From the NCBI GenBank assembly GCA_963778225.1, contig CAVZTR010000001.1:178943-242942 (forward strand): a stretch of DNA of 64,000 nt, written 5' to 3'. The position numbers and the translations under genes were made by a program. The notes beneath the pieces were generated by a model. That model ran no database searches. It was not told where the DNA came from and saw only the letters and a list, made by a program, of their open reading frames with translations. Source of the DNA: JAGVSR01 sp963778225. GTDB taxonomy: Bacteria; Pseudomonadota; Alphaproteobacteria; Rhizobiales; Hyphomicrobiaceae. Within the stretch, counting starts at the first letter, position 1. Each line of letters begins with the position of its first letter. Below are positions 51,094 through 60,181 of this stretch, one piece after another.

Positions 51094-51998
51094 CAGAAGT
51101 ATCCTTCCTGCTTTTTCTTCTCCATGGCGCCGACCTGATCATGGTCGATCAAGCGGCCGGAGCGTTCCGAGGTGCGGGCGCCGAGCGTTTCGGCGACGAC
51201 CTCTTCGAGAGTTGTTGCGGTGGATTCGACACCAGCTGTCAGTGGCCAGCACCCGAGAGTGCGGAAGCGAACCGACCGCATGACCGGTTTTTCGCCGGGC
51301 TTCAGCGGGAAGCGGTCATCATCGTACATGAGGATCTGACCGTTGCGCTCGATGGTCGGGCGCTCCTTGGCCATATAGAGCGGAACGACGTCGAGCTTTT
51401 CGCGCATGATGTAACGCCAGATGTCGCGCTCGGTCCAATTGGAGAGCGGGAAGATGCGGGCGGTTTCACCGGCGCCGAGGCGGCCGTTCAACAGGCGCCA
51501 CATCTCAGGACGCTGGCGACGCGGATCCCAGCGATGTCCCTCGGCGCGGAATGAGAAGACGCGTTCCTTCGCGCGGCTTGCTTCCTCGTCGCGGCGCGCG
51601 CCACCGAAGGCGCCGTCGAAGCCGTACTGGTCGAGACCGGCTTTCAGCGGCACCGTCTTCATGATGTCGGTGTAGATCGAGGGCGCATAGTCGTATGGGT
51701 TCACGCCCTTGGCGATGGCGTCGTGGTTCGTCATCTCGATCAGGTCGAGATCGAATTCCTTCACCCAGTGGTCACGGAAGGCGATCATTTCCTTGAACTT
51801 CCACGTGGTGTTCACGTGCAGGATCGGAAACGGCAGCTTGCCGGGCCAGAAGGCCTTGCGGGCGAGGTGAAGAAGAACGGTCGAGTCCTTGCCGATTGAA
51901 TAGAGAAGCACGGGCTTGCGGAACTGCGCCGCCGCCTCGCGGAAGATGTGGATGCTCTCCGATTCCAGAAGATCGAGATGGGTGAATTGCGCAGTCAT
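51093..51998 (-). CDS. cysD: Sulfate adenylyltransferase subunit 2
   Basis: This 301-residue PP-loop ATP pyrophosphatase forms APS. The PP-loop is LLYSIGKDSTVLLHLARKAF; other marks are LHVNTTWKFKEMIAFRD, GGARRDEEASRAKERVFSFR and RFRTLGCWPLTAGVES. The start ATG at 51998 (MTAQFTHLDLLE) overlaps cysH stop; the open frame upstream is not homologous. Last residues QEGYF are typical CysD. Confidence 0.96.
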   Translation of the reverse strand: MTAQFTHLDLLESESIHIFREAAAQFRKPVLLYSIGKDSTVLLHLARKAFWPGKLPFPILHVNTTWKFKEMIAFRDHWVKEFDLDLIEMTNHDAIAKGVNPYDYAPSIYTDIMKTVPLKAGLDQYGFDGAFGGARRDEEASRAKERVFSFRAEGHRWDPRRQRPEMWRLLNGRLGAGETARIFPLSNWTERDIWRYIMREKLDVVPLYMAKERPTIERNGQILMYDDDRFPLKPGEKPVMRSVRFRTLGCWPLTAGVESTATTLEEVVAETLGARTSERSGRLIDHDQVGAMEKKKQEGYF

Positions 51999-52786
51999 GC
52001 AGCGGCGTCCTTTACTTTCGGGCGATTGTGCAGCCCGCATTCCTTGCCGTCCTCGTTCTCCCACCACCAGCGGCCGGCGCGGATGTCTTCGCCGGGGCGG
52101 ATGGCGCGCGTACAGGGCTGGCATCCAATTGAGGGGAAGCCCTGCGCGTGCAGCGCGTTGATCGGGACGGCGTTATCGGCGACGTAAGTTTCAAGCGTTT
52201 CGAGCGACCAGTCGGCGATCGGGTTCAGCTTGATGAGGTTCTGGTTCGCGTCCCACGCGGCGAAGGGCACGTGCGCGCGACCGGCAGACTGATCGCGGCG
52301 CAAACCGGTGATCCAGCCGGCAGCGCCCGCGAGAGCTTTGTTGAGCGGGCGCACCTTGCGGATGTCGCAGCAGGCCTTGCGGTTCTCGATGGCCTGGCGA
52401 AAACCCATGATGCCGTCGCGGGCCACGAGGGCTTCGACTTCGGATGCGTCTGGGAAGACGACGCGAATTCGGCGGCCGTAGCGAGATTCCGTCGCGTCCA
52501 AAGTTTCGAGCGTCTCGGGAAAGTGGCGGCCGGTATCGAGGGTAAAGACGTCGAAGGGGAGGTCGGCGGTGGCGATGCCGGCGAAGACGGCTTGATCCTC
52601 GATGCCGAGGGACGTGGAAAAGGCCACGCGGCCGGGGATGTGTTCGGCGATAACGCGCAGACGTGCGTCGAGGCTCGGTGCGGCGGCAAGCGCAGCATCG
52701 AGGGCGGCCGCCAGTGCGGGGCCAGCGGACGAAGGCGGCTGGCTCGCGGCCCCGACGGGCTGCGGGTTCAATGAGGAACGTGTCAT
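51995..52786 (-). CDS. cysH: Assimilatory adenylyl-sulfate (APS) reductase
   Basis: This 263-residue reductase converts APS to sulfite. The 4Fe-4S ligands CC and CxxC are present in KACCDIRKVRPLNKAL and GCQPCTRAI, and the catalytic cysteine in ECGLHN near the C-terminus; FeS ligands indicate APS rather than PAPS as substrate. The PP-loop-like FSTSLGIEDQAVF is intact. The start ATG at 52786 follows a purine-rich GGAGGTCCC. First gene of cysH-cysD-cysN-tauE-cNMP. Confidence 0.94.
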   Translation of the reverse strand: MTRSSLNPQPVGAASQPPSSAGPALAAALDAALAAAPSLDARLRVIAEHIPGRVAFSTSLGIEDQAVFAGIATADLPFDVFTLDTGRHFPETLETLDATESRYGRRIRVVFPDASEVEALVARDGIMGFRQAIENRKACCDIRKVRPLNKALAGAAGWITGLRRDQSAGRAHVPFAAWDANQNLIKLNPIADWSLETLETYVADNAVPINALHAQGFPSIGCQPCTRAIRPGEDIRAGRWWWENEDGKECGLHNRPKVKDAAA

Positions 52787-53044
52787 GGGACCTCCGGATG
52801 ATCCGGAACCTAAGCGAAACCAATCCGGAATTGAAGGGCTTATTAGAAAAAAGAACGGATTGCTTTCCAAGCGGGGCGCCAAGGGAGAAAATTTTTGCGT
52901 TTGTGCGCTGCGGTGGCACGGGCGTGCGAGAGGGTGAGGGGAGGCGCAAGGGCTCCGTTCCAGCTTGGTCGCCGAATGATTGGCAAGCAGGCCGGGGAAC
53001 CGGAATGGCCCTGGAAAACAGGCGAGGGGCCACCGACGATTTTA

Positions 53045-54295
53045 CTACGCCTCAAGCCAGGCGAGGACGCCGGTGGCGGCGGCGATGCCGGTGGAGAGCG
53101 TCGCCTGCAAGAGGTAGCCGCCGGTGGGGGCGTCCCAATCGAGCATTTCGCCGGCGAGGAATGTGCCGGGGCGGGATTTGAGCATCAGGTTTTCATCGAG
53201 TGCGTCGAAGGGGACGCCGCCGGCGGTGGAGATGGCGCGGTCGAGGCCGGAGGTGCCTTTGACGGTGAGCGGCAGCGATTTGATGAGGCGGGCGAGATCA
53301 TCGGGTTCAGCGGGGAGGTCGCGCGAGGCTTCGCGGAGCAGGCCGATGGCGGCGGGCGAGAGCTTCAGGCATTTGCGTAGCCAGTTCGCAACGGAGTCCT
53401 TGCCACGCGGTCGGCGCAGCCTGTTGGCAATTATGTCGTGCGGCTCGTCGGGCTTGAGGTCGAGTTGGATCGTGACCCATGCGCCGCCTTGCGTCCGCGA
53501 TGCGATGGTGGACGAGAGCGCGTAGACCGCCCCGCCTTCGAGGCCCTGGCGCGTAACGACGGCTTCGCCGCGCTGGGTGTCGCCTTCGAACGTGACGGCG
53601 ACGCGCTTCAAGGGTTCGCCGGAATAGCGCGATCGGAAATGGTCGCTCCAGTCGATGAGGAGGCCGCAATTGGAGGCCACGAACGGCGCGACGGCGATGC
53701 CGTTCTCCTCAAGCGTTGCCCGCCATGCGCCGTCGGAGCCGAGCCGCGGCCAGCTGGCGCCACCGAGCGCGAGGATCGTTGCATGGCAGGGGAATGCGAC
53801 GGCCGACGCGCCGTTGTCGCTGATGAGGGGCTGGCCGTTTTCGCTCCAGCCGAGCCACGTGTGGCGCAGCTTGATTTCAACGCCATGGGCATCGAGGCGG
53901 CGCAGCCAGGCGCGCAAGAGCGGGGAGGCCTTCATCGCTTTGGGAAAGATGCGGCCGCTCGAGCCGACAAAGGTTTCCTGCCCGAGGCCTTCAACCCACG
54001 AGATCACATCGACAGGCGAATGGGCTTCGATGAAACGCGTGATGTTGGATGCGCTGTCGCCGTAGCGGGGCAGAAAGGTCTCGATCGCTTCCGAGTGGGT
54101 GAGGTTGAGGCCTCCGCGTCCGGCCATGAGAAACTTGCGCGCGGGCGAGGGCATGCGTTCGAAGACGGTGACGCGGAGACCGTGCTGGCTCAGGACTTCG
54201 GCGGCGGCCAGGCCTGCGGGGCCGGCCCCTATGATGGCGACGTGTTTCAAGAGGAGGAGCGCTTTCTTGTTCGATGAGGCGGCGAGGCTTACCAC
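53045..54295 (-). CDS. NAD(P)/FAD-dependent oxidoreductase, HI0933-like (TIGR03862-type flavoprotein)
   Basis: This 416-residue flavoprotein has the FAD-binding IIGAGPAGLAAAEVLSQHGL near residues 20-39 and KFLMAGRGGLNLTHSE, characteristic of the HI0933/YhiN family. Later it has GGVPFDALDENLMLKSRPG and GEMLDWDAPTGGYLLQATLS, the second FAD contact. The natural substrate of the family is not known. Start ATG may be at 54295 or at a later in-frame GTG/ATG; residues 1-15 are not conserved. Confidence 0.88.
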   Translation of the reverse strand: MVSLAASSNKKALLLLKHVAIIGAGPAGLAAAEVLSQHGLRVTVFERMPSPARKFLMAGRGGLNLTHSEAIETFLPRYGDSASNITRFIEAHSPVDVISWVEGLGQETFVGSSGRIFPKAMKASPLLRAWLRRLDAHGVEIKLRHTWLGWSENGQPLISDNGASAVAFPCHATILALGGASWPRLGSDGAWRATLEENGIAVAPFVASNCGLLIDWSDHFRSRYSGEPLKRVAVTFEGDTQRGEAVVTRQGLEGGAVYALSSTIASRTQGGAWVTIQLDLKPDEPHDIIANRLRRPRGKDSVANWLRKCLKLSPAAIGLLREASRDLPAEPDDLARLIKSLPLTVKGTSGLDRAISTAGGVPFDALDENLMLKSRPGTFLAGEMLDWDAPTGGYLLQATLSTGIAAATGVLAWLEA

Positions 54296-55184
54296 GTTCT
54301 GATGTTGCGCATGGAGGTCCTAGGCTCGTCGGCCGCTAGTGGATGGAAGTGAAGGGAGCATAAGCGGACGACGGCGGTACGCCGTTCCGGGGGTGCCGGG
54401 GCTACTGACGCCACCAACCTGCAACCTCTGGAGGTGCCCGGGAAAGTTCGTCGATCTCCAAAGCGGGATGGTCAAGGCTGCGCTGAGCCGTAGGCCTCGG
54501 GGTCAGCGGGGTATGTAGCTTCAACGGCGGGGGAGCGGTCTCCGGGATGTGCCACCACGATGAGGGCAAACCGCCCCAGGGAGAGTGTTGACGCGGGCGG
54601 ATTTCTTCGCGCCCCAGTAGGTCACAACCAACGAGAAAGCTCGTCGTCACGTCGGTTGATGTGGACCGAAGTGCGCATGGGACTTTCTCCTCGCTGTGTG
54701 ACGGGAAGGTGTGGCCAAAGTGCCATTGGTCAACCGGCGCCCGACGTTATGACGCATTCTGACGATATGTGCTGTGTGGAAAAGCGGTGGAGGAGGTCGT
54801 GTGAATTGGGGTGCGCCGACCCCAGCAAATCGCAGTATCAAAAGGCAAATCAAAGGGCCGCTGATTCGGCCGAATTTTACAAATGATCTTCGTGCAGTTT
54901 ATTATTGAGCACTGTTCAGAATTGTATTCCCAAGAAAGTCACGATCTGGGGAGGATAGCGGAATATCGTTCTTTAACAACCGGTTGAAGTTAGTGTCTTG
55001 CTGTGAACAAGGAGGGGGTGACAGGACGGAGGCGAAAAAATGGGGTGGCGGGATGGGCACGCAATCGCATAGTTAACACACCGGAAGAGAGCGGCCCCGT
55101 CGGAGAGGGCAGGGGTCGTGTCGAGGCCGGGGCGTCATGAGGGGCGCAGCAGTGATTGAGCACAAGTAAGCGGGGTACACGCAC
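54296..55184. other. Long region without a convincing gene
   Basis: About 890 bases between the flavoprotein gene and the cold-shock gene. Short open frames on both strands lack motifs, ribosome sites or consistent codon bias. The part from 54830 to 55010 is AT-richer than its surroundings and may hold the promoter of the cold-shock-type gene. Nothing else was identified. Confidence 0.5.
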
Positions 55185-55787
55185 ATGGGGGAAGTTAAGG
55201 GGCCATCGATGATGTCGGTCGCTGGGGAAGCGATCGCAGCCGAAGCCGGGCGCCTAGAAGACGGCGTCGAGGTCATCGAAATTGCAGGAACCATCAAGTG
55301 GTTCGATGTGTCCAAGGGGTATGGGTTCATCGTTCCGGATAACGGACTGACAGACGTTCTCCTTCATGTGACCTGCCTCAGGGCCGGCGGGTACCAGACC
55401 GCCTACGAGGGCGCGCGCGTGCACTGTCTGGTGCTGAAGCGGCCGAAGGGCATGCAGGCCTACCACATCGTCTCCATGGACGAGAGCACCGCGATCCATC
55501 CCTCGCTCCTTCCGCAGCGGACGCACGTCCAGGTTGTGGCCGAGAGCGATTGGGAGCGGGCCAGCGTCAAATGGTTCAACCGCGTGCGTGGCTTCGGCTT
55601 CCTGACCCGCGGCGAGGGCACGCCGGACATTTTCTGCCACATGGAAACGCTACGCCGGTTTGGCTTTACGGAACTGCGTCCGGGGCAGACGTTATTGGTC
55701 CGCTGGGGTTATGGTTCGAAAGGCGTTATGGCTGCGGAACTGAGGCCGGACGGACCCTCGCAGGGAGTGCCGCCGTCCCCGCACTAA
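55185..55787 (+). CDS. Protein with two cold-shock domains
   Basis: This 200-residue protein contains two CSDs: the first around TIKWFDVSKGYGFIVPDNG (about residues 36-54), the second around SVKWFNRVRGFGFLTRGEG (about 126-144), each with the nucleic-acid-binding RNP1-like KGYGFI / RGFGFL. A short acidic N-terminus and a middle linker separate them. Two-CSD proteins are common in Alphaproteobacteria and presumably bind RNA. Start ATG 55185 is used; 55209 is possible. Confidence 0.9.
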   Translation: MGEVKGPSMMSVAGEAIAAEAGRLEDGVEVIEIAGTIKWFDVSKGYGFIVPDNGLTDVLLHVTCLRAGGYQTAYEGARVHCLVLKRPKGMQAYHIVSMDESTAIHPSLLPQRTHVQVVAESDWERASVKWFNRVRGFGFLTRGEGTPDIFCHMETLRRFGFTELRPGQTLLVRWGYGSKGVMAAELRPDGPSQGVPPSPH

Positions 55788-55798
55788 TGGGATGAGGC

Positions 55799-56287
55799 AT
55801 GGCTAGACAGCTTAGATATTCTGCAAGGGCTGCCCTAGGGGCGGCCCTTGCTCTTTTCGTGGCCGTCGGCGACACCCACGCCGAACCGCAGGCGCGGGTG
55901 ACTGAAAGGCTCGATCTGGTGACGGCAAATGGCGTCGTGACCCTCAACGTCGAAATTGCCGATACGCCGGCGCGGCAGGCAATGGGGCTCATGTATCGCA
56001 CCGAACTCCCGGAGCGCGGGGGCATGCTGTTTCTCAACGCAGCGCCGCGCGAGCAAACGATGTGGATGCGCAACACATACATCCCCTTGGATATGGTGTT
56101 CATCCGGGCGGACGGCACCGTGCATCGGATCGCGGCGATGACCGAACCGCATTCGGAAGAGATCATCTCGTCCAACGGGCCTGTGAGCGCGGTTCTGGAG
56201 ATTGCGGGCGGGGCGGCTCAGCGGCTTGGGCTGAAGCCCGGCGACAAAGTCCGGCATCGGCACTTTGGCACCGCTGCTGCTCCATGA
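55799..56287 (+). CDS. DUF192 family exported protein
   Basis: This 162-residue protein has a signal-like N-terminus (YSARAALGAALALFVAVGDT) and the DUF192 core: VEIADTPARQAMGLMYRTEL, GGMLFLNAAPREQTMWMRNT and IPLDMVFIRADGTV; the MWMKNT-type motif is diagnostic. Function unknown; a small beta-barrel fold. It lies 11 bases after the cold-shock gene and may be co-transcribed. Confidence 0.9.
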   Translation: MARQLRYSARAALGAALALFVAVGDTHAEPQARVTERLDLVTANGVVTLNVEIADTPARQAMGLMYRTELPERGGMLFLNAAPREQTMWMRNTYIPLDMVFIRADGTVHRIAAMTEPHSEEIISSNGPVSAVLEIAGGAAQRLGLKPGDKVRHRHFGTAAAP

Positions 56288-56358
56288 TGCCGCGCTGGGA
56301 CCGCTGGCGGCCACGGGGTGCTTGACCGAGCAGGAACGAACCGGCAGACAGTGGGCAT

Positions 56359-56435
56359 CGGGGCGTAGCTCAGCCTGGTAGAGCATCTGCTTTGGGAGCA
56401 GAGGGTCGTGGGTTCAAATCCTGTCGCCCCGACCA
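56359..56435 (+). tRNA. tRNA-Pro (anticodon TGG)
   Basis: The acceptor stem CGGGGCG pairs with CGCCCCG; D-arm, anticodon loop CTTTGGGAG with TGG, T-arm GGGTTCAAATCC and encoded CCA are clear. A terminator-like hairpin follows. It marks the left border of the less typical right end of the window. Confidence 0.96.
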
Positions 56436-56447
56436 CTATCGCCGGAG

Positions 56448-56487
56448 AGACCGGAGGTTCGCAGCCTTGCCGGTCTGTGTTTGTTTT
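56448..56487 (+). terminator. Terminator after tRNA-Pro
   Basis: Seven-base stem AGACCGG/CCGGTCT (56448-56454 and 56470-56476) followed by gtgtttgtttt. Confidence 0.7.
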
Positions 56488-56795
56488 CAATTTTTTCGTC
56501 CGCCTGTTGAGCAGACTGCTGCATCATGGGTGGGCTTTCATGACCGGTATTTTCAAGATCTGGATCCTAGTCCAGGCAGGGTCATCATCTAGCGCAACAC
56601 TGGCGACTGAGTGCCACGAAGCGTGCGCAAAGCTTTGTTGAACGTGAAACGAACCAACAATTGGCCATCTCATCTTGTGACAAAGGGCTGACCGACACCC
56701 AGTCGGCTTCTCTGCTAGATTTCGCACCGCGAACGTGTCACTCGACTTGCGCCAGCCGGTCCGTCCCAGGACAAGACTAAATCGGAATTGAACTC
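56488..56795. other. Region between tRNA-Pro terminator and pyruvyltransferase gene
   Basis: About 310 bases, relatively AT-rich, with no convincing gene or repeat. It should carry the promoter of the downstream gene. Confidence 0.5.
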
Positions 56796-57848
56796 ATGGC
56801 GCTTAAACGGCCGCGCGTGCTTTTGTTGGGTGATCACCGGTCCGTCGGGCACCATGGTAGTTCAGCCGTCATCAGAGTCATTCTGAACGAACTCGGACGG
56901 CGAGGTATCGACGTTGTTTCGTCGTCCAAATTGTCAAAACTTGCAAGCGATCCCTCCTCACTCAAGGCTCGCTCCATTGACGGTGTCTTGATAAACGCAG
57001 AAGGTGCCCTCCACGGCCAAAGCAAGCACGCTCTGGGATTTGCGCGCGTCGTGGAGGCTTGCAAGGAAAATGGACTGCCGTGCTTCCTTATCAATGCGGT
57101 CCTGGATGGATGCGATCGCGAAGTTACCGATAAACTTCGTAAAGCCTCAGGAATGTTCTGTAGAGAAAGGCGGAGCAAAGCCGAAGCGGATTCTCTTGGC
57201 ATTCCTGCTCAGCTTTGTCCCGATTTGACGTTCGCACTTCATCTTCCGGATGAGGTAAATTGGATTCCGGGTGCGCAAGGATTGGTTACAGATTCTACTC
57301 TTGCGGAAACCAATCAAACTTTGCACCGCTTCGCTACTCTGCACGATCTTTCTTATCTGCCTCTCCGAGCAGCACCACATATCACGAGCTACACAGATAA
57401 ATCGGTTTCGCGTGCATTGAAGTTCGCTGTTCGCAACAAAGTCGGACAATTATTTAGAGGTAACTTCCAGGCTGATCGCTATGGTTGCACGGTTGCATCC
57501 GTAGAGCAATTTCTCCGACACATATCTTCCAATACAAAATTTGTAATCACAGGCCAATTCCACGGCGTGTGCTTTTGTCTGAAAGTAGGAGTGCCATTCC
57601 TCGCACTTCGCTCCAATACTTATAAAATAGAGGGGTTGCTTGAGGACGCCGGATTTGCAGATCGCCTCGTTGCTATTGATACTTTAGCGAACCCCGACAG
57701 GTCAGTTGAACTGCTCAACGCGGCGTCAAACTGGAGCGAGGCTGACGAACAGAACCGCTGTCGCTACATAAAGTTTGCAGAGGATTCTATACGCGCGTGT
57801 TTCGATAACATTGCGTCCACGATGAAAGTCAGTGCCGGCGCACGCTAG
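56796..57848 (+). CDS. Polysaccharide pyruvyltransferase family protein
   Basis: This 350-residue protein fits the CsaB/WcaK-type fold: LLGDHRSVGHHGSSAVIRVI at the N-terminus, SIDGVLINAEGALHG, a middle MFCRERRSKAEADSLGI with the PDLTFAL that follows, and TKFVITGQFHGVCFCLKVGV with the FHG motif and following VPFLALRSNTYKIEGLL. Family members add pyruvate ketals to surface polysaccharides. Codon usage is visibly less GC-biased than core genes (many A/T third bases), which suggests transfer. No neighbouring polysaccharide genes are present. Confidence 0.82.
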   Translation: MALKRPRVLLLGDHRSVGHHGSSAVIRVILNELGRRGIDVVSSSKLSKLASDPSSLKARSIDGVLINAEGALHGQSKHALGFARVVEACKENGLPCFLINAVLDGCDREVTDKLRKASGMFCRERRSKAEADSLGIPAQLCPDLTFALHLPDEVNWIPGAQGLVTDSTLAETNQTLHRFATLHDLSYLPLRAAPHITSYTDKSVSRALKFAVRNKVGQLFRGNFQADRYGCTVASVEQFLRHISSNTKFVITGQFHGVCFCLKVGVPFLALRSNTYKIEGLLEDAGFADRLVAIDTLANPDRSVELLNAASNWSEADEQNRCRYIKFAEDSIRACFDNIASTMKVSAGAR

Positions 57849-58261
57849 GGCAAGAGCTTTCTCGGTTAGCGGCGGAGTTTAAATGCCATGCGGTATTCGT
57901 AACAGTTAGCCGACTGGTGGGACGTTGCGACTTCTATGGCAAGCGACCTTCCTGCGCCACAGACCGTCGATTCATAGGTCGTGCTCTCAAGGGGGTCTAC
58001 TTCGCTTCAGCAAGCTGACGGCCTTCAGGACAGTGATTTCCTACTTGCTGGATGATTTGCGTCAATGCAGCGCAAGCCGAGTGCAGGTGGCTCTGCTGTT
58101 ACGGGTCGCATCAGGGGAGACGGAGAGATTTCTGCTTGGTCAAGTCCGCGCGGTGAGATAAGAACCTGTCCTGAAATGAAGAGGTTGGGAGCGGGAAAAA
58201 ACGGATTCTGTTTGTTTTCCGCTTGGTATCGTTGCACAGAACCACGGGAACGGATTGAACG
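57849..58261. other. Region between pyruvyltransferase and complex I subunit genes
   Basis: About 410 bases with no convincing gene; short frames on the plus strand lack motifs. It should include the promoter of the NDUFS4-family gene. Confidence 0.5.
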
Positions 58262-58567
58262 ATGGCCGTCCGCATCTACAAGCCTGCAAAGACCGCGATG
58301 CAGTCGGGTGAAGGGCGCTCGCGCGAGTGGATCTTGGAGCATGAGCCAGCCGCGCCTCGCCAGATCGATCCGTTGATGGGGTGGACGTCGTCCACCGACA
58401 CGCGTCAGCAGGTCACGCTCGCCTTCGAAACGAAGGAAGAGGCCATTCAGTACGCGACCCGCAACGGGCTCGCCTACACGGTCATTGAGCCGACACCCAG
58501 AAAGCCGCTGCGAAAAGCTTACGCGGACAATTTCAAATTCGGGCGACCGGATAACTGGACGCATTGA
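58262..58567 (+). CDS. NDUFS4-family complex I accessory subunit
   Basis: This 101-residue protein resembles mitochondrial NDUFS4 (18 kDa) and its alphaproteobacterial homologues: VRIYKPAKTAMQSG, EWILEHEPAAPRQIDPLMGW, TSSTDTRQQVTLAFETKEEA, IQYATRNGLAYTVIEP and the final DNFKFGRPDNWTH. It stabilises the NADH-dehydrogenase arm of complex I. No other nuo genes are in the window, so it stands alone, as usual in Hyphomicrobiales. Position beside tRNA-Arg supports this being core sequence. Confidence 0.93.
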   Translation: MAVRIYKPAKTAMQSGEGRSREWILEHEPAAPRQIDPLMGWTSSTDTRQQVTLAFETKEEAIQYATRNGLAYTVIEPTPRKPLRKAYADNFKFGRPDNWTH

Positions 58568-58696
58568 TCCTCGCGCCTTCCGACTTGCGCTGTCGCGGGG
58601 CCGGCAGGATCGACGGCGTGGGGTGCTCGCTCGGCTGCGGCTCGGGCTTGATTGTCGAACCGGCGGGAACCGTGTACCCATCCTGCATACGCTCAC

Positions 58697-58745
58697 GCGC
58701 CCGTAGCTCAGTTGGATAGAGCACTCGCCTTCTAAGTCGTTGTTC
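58697..58745 (+). pseudogene. Truncated tRNA-Arg 5' half
   Basis: Bases from 58697 match the 5' part of the intact tRNA-Arg at 58832 (GCGCCCGTAGCTCAGTTGGA, then CTTCTAAG anticodon loop), but the anticodon stem is mispaired, and the T-arm and 3' acceptor are missing. An upstream motif gaaccgtgtacc is also repeated before both copies. Confidence 0.85.
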
Positions 58746-58831
58746 TGGCCAGAAAAAATTTAGTGGGTTCAATGGCTTGGCGAATTGCCGATTTTCTGCG
58801 AACCGTGTACCGAACCGTATCGATCCAGTTC

Positions 58832-58908
58832 GCGCCCGTAGCTCAGCTGGATAGAGCACGAGACTTCTAATCTTGGGGTCGCAGGTTCAAGTCCTGCCGG
58901 GCGCGCCA
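58832..58908 (+). tRNA. tRNA-Arg (anticodon TCT)
   Basis: Acceptor GCGCCCG/CGGGCGC, D-arm, anticodon stem CGAGA/TCTTG with loop CTTCTAA (TCT), T-arm GCAGG-TTCAAGT-CCTGC and encoded CCA are complete. This copy is functional in form, in contrast to the truncated copy 135 bases upstream. Confidence 0.96.
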
Positions 58909-58991
58909 ACCTTCTGACTTAACTAACTAAATGTATTGACGCCGAGGTCGGCGCTGGCCCCGATTTGGTGACCGTGGCCAGCGCGATTTGC

Positions 58992-59339
58992 TTACTCGGA
59001 CGCCTCTTCTTCAGAGCAGGGCTCCAAGCTGACGATGGTCGGCTCAAACCCAAGGGCGCTGACTTCTTCGTTCAGCTCCTGGATCTGTTCCTCGAAGTGC
59101 TGCTGAAGGATACTGGCGACCGAAGTCATTGGAAGGCTCTCCGAGGCCTGGACGATGTCTGGAGCATACGACAAAGTGTGCTTGCGCCGTACCGAGAGCC
59201 GAACGGTGTCTGCACTCCGGAAGGCGTCCCAGCTCTCCTTAATCTTCTCGATGTCCGACTGAATTGAAGCAGCTTTCGTTGCCGATTCGACAGAAATCCG
59301 GCTTACCGTTGGGACACGGTGGTCATTTGACGATCGCAT
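58992..59339 (-). CDS. Hypothetical protein, Glu-rich (115 aa)
   Basis: A soluble, acidic, probably helical protein (DIEKIKESWDAFRSAD; LQQHFEEQIQELNEEVSALG), ending SEEEASE. GAGG sits about eight bases before the ATG at 59339. No signal or membrane segment. No family recognised; codon use is moderately less biased than core genes. Confidence 0.5.
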   Translation of the reverse strand: MRSSNDHRVPTVSRISVESATKAASIQSDIEKIKESWDAFRSADTVRLSVRRKHTLSYAPDIVQASESLPMTSVASILQQHFEEQIQELNEEVSALGFEPTIVSLEPCSEEEASE

Positions 59340-60181
59340 GTTTGTCGTTCCTCGCTTGATGATGAAAAGAACGCACTTCTCCCGTGCGTTCCAACACCGT
59401 TGAGTCGCGAGAAGCCGGCATGATCGAGAGCTCGCCATGGGATCGCTAACTTGAAAGCGGTCACCTTTGTCTCTCAGGACCGGGTGGGCGGTTGCGCAGT
59501 TGGTTTCGCATCGCCCTGGACATCAAAATTGAAGGCTAGATCGAGGTGAATGTCAAATGTCTGGACCTGCAAGCTTGAGAGCGTTTGGTTCGTCGTCGTC
59601 GGGAAATCTCACTTGCTGACATCAGACGTCGAGGGGACCAAGCCAGTTGCGCCGGTGGCATCGATTATCGTTTTGGGGTGGTGGGGACAGTGTAATTAAG
59701 CGGCGCCGGGGTCTCACCTTAACGTAGATAATTAGGGGCTCCCGAGATGGATGCCGAATTAGAGAATGACGGACATTGCGATAGCCCCGCCCCATGCAAC
59801 TTGCGCATCCAGCGGCACGTCTGCTGCTGAATGTCTACCCGACGAGATTGCGAGCGCCGCGACCCGTGTTCCTGACCCTTAGCCGCCATTTTCAATCCTC
59901 CGCGTCTCAAACGATGGCGGCCGCCCCAGCGCGAGTAGATAGGAACCAGCGGATTGGCGAGGTCGCACGCCCAGCGACGTGAAAGCGTCTGCTTCGCGAT
60001 GGAAACCCCGGGTTTTCGACGCGATCCATTCCCCCGAAATCGTGCGACCATGGCGCATTGGATTCCGACGGACAGGGCGCCACGTTCCACATGTCGAGCG
60101 CGAGGAATGACGCCCTGCTGGTCGCAAAGTCAGTTAGGCTCGTGATGCCAACTTCCTGACCGGACTGTAGAGCCGACGCGG
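59340..60181. other. Region with no convincing gene
   Basis: About 840 bases between the Glu-rich protein and the CAP-cytochrome gene. Several short open frames overlap each other on both strands but none shows a recognisable family or ribosome site. No repeat or RNA gene was found. It may be decayed insert sequence. Confidence 0.5.

Noticed and set aside
54402..54650. Minus-strand frame of 82 codons in the long gap after the flavoprotein gene
   Set aside because: Pro/Arg-rich, no motif, no ribosome site, inconsistent codon bias.
58697..58745. Second functional tRNA-Arg
   Set aside because: The T-arm and 3' acceptor are absent and the anticodon stem does not pair.
59719..60127. Overlapping minus-strand frames of 80-120 codons
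   Set aside because: They overlap each other in different frames and match no recognisable family; probably decayed DNA.
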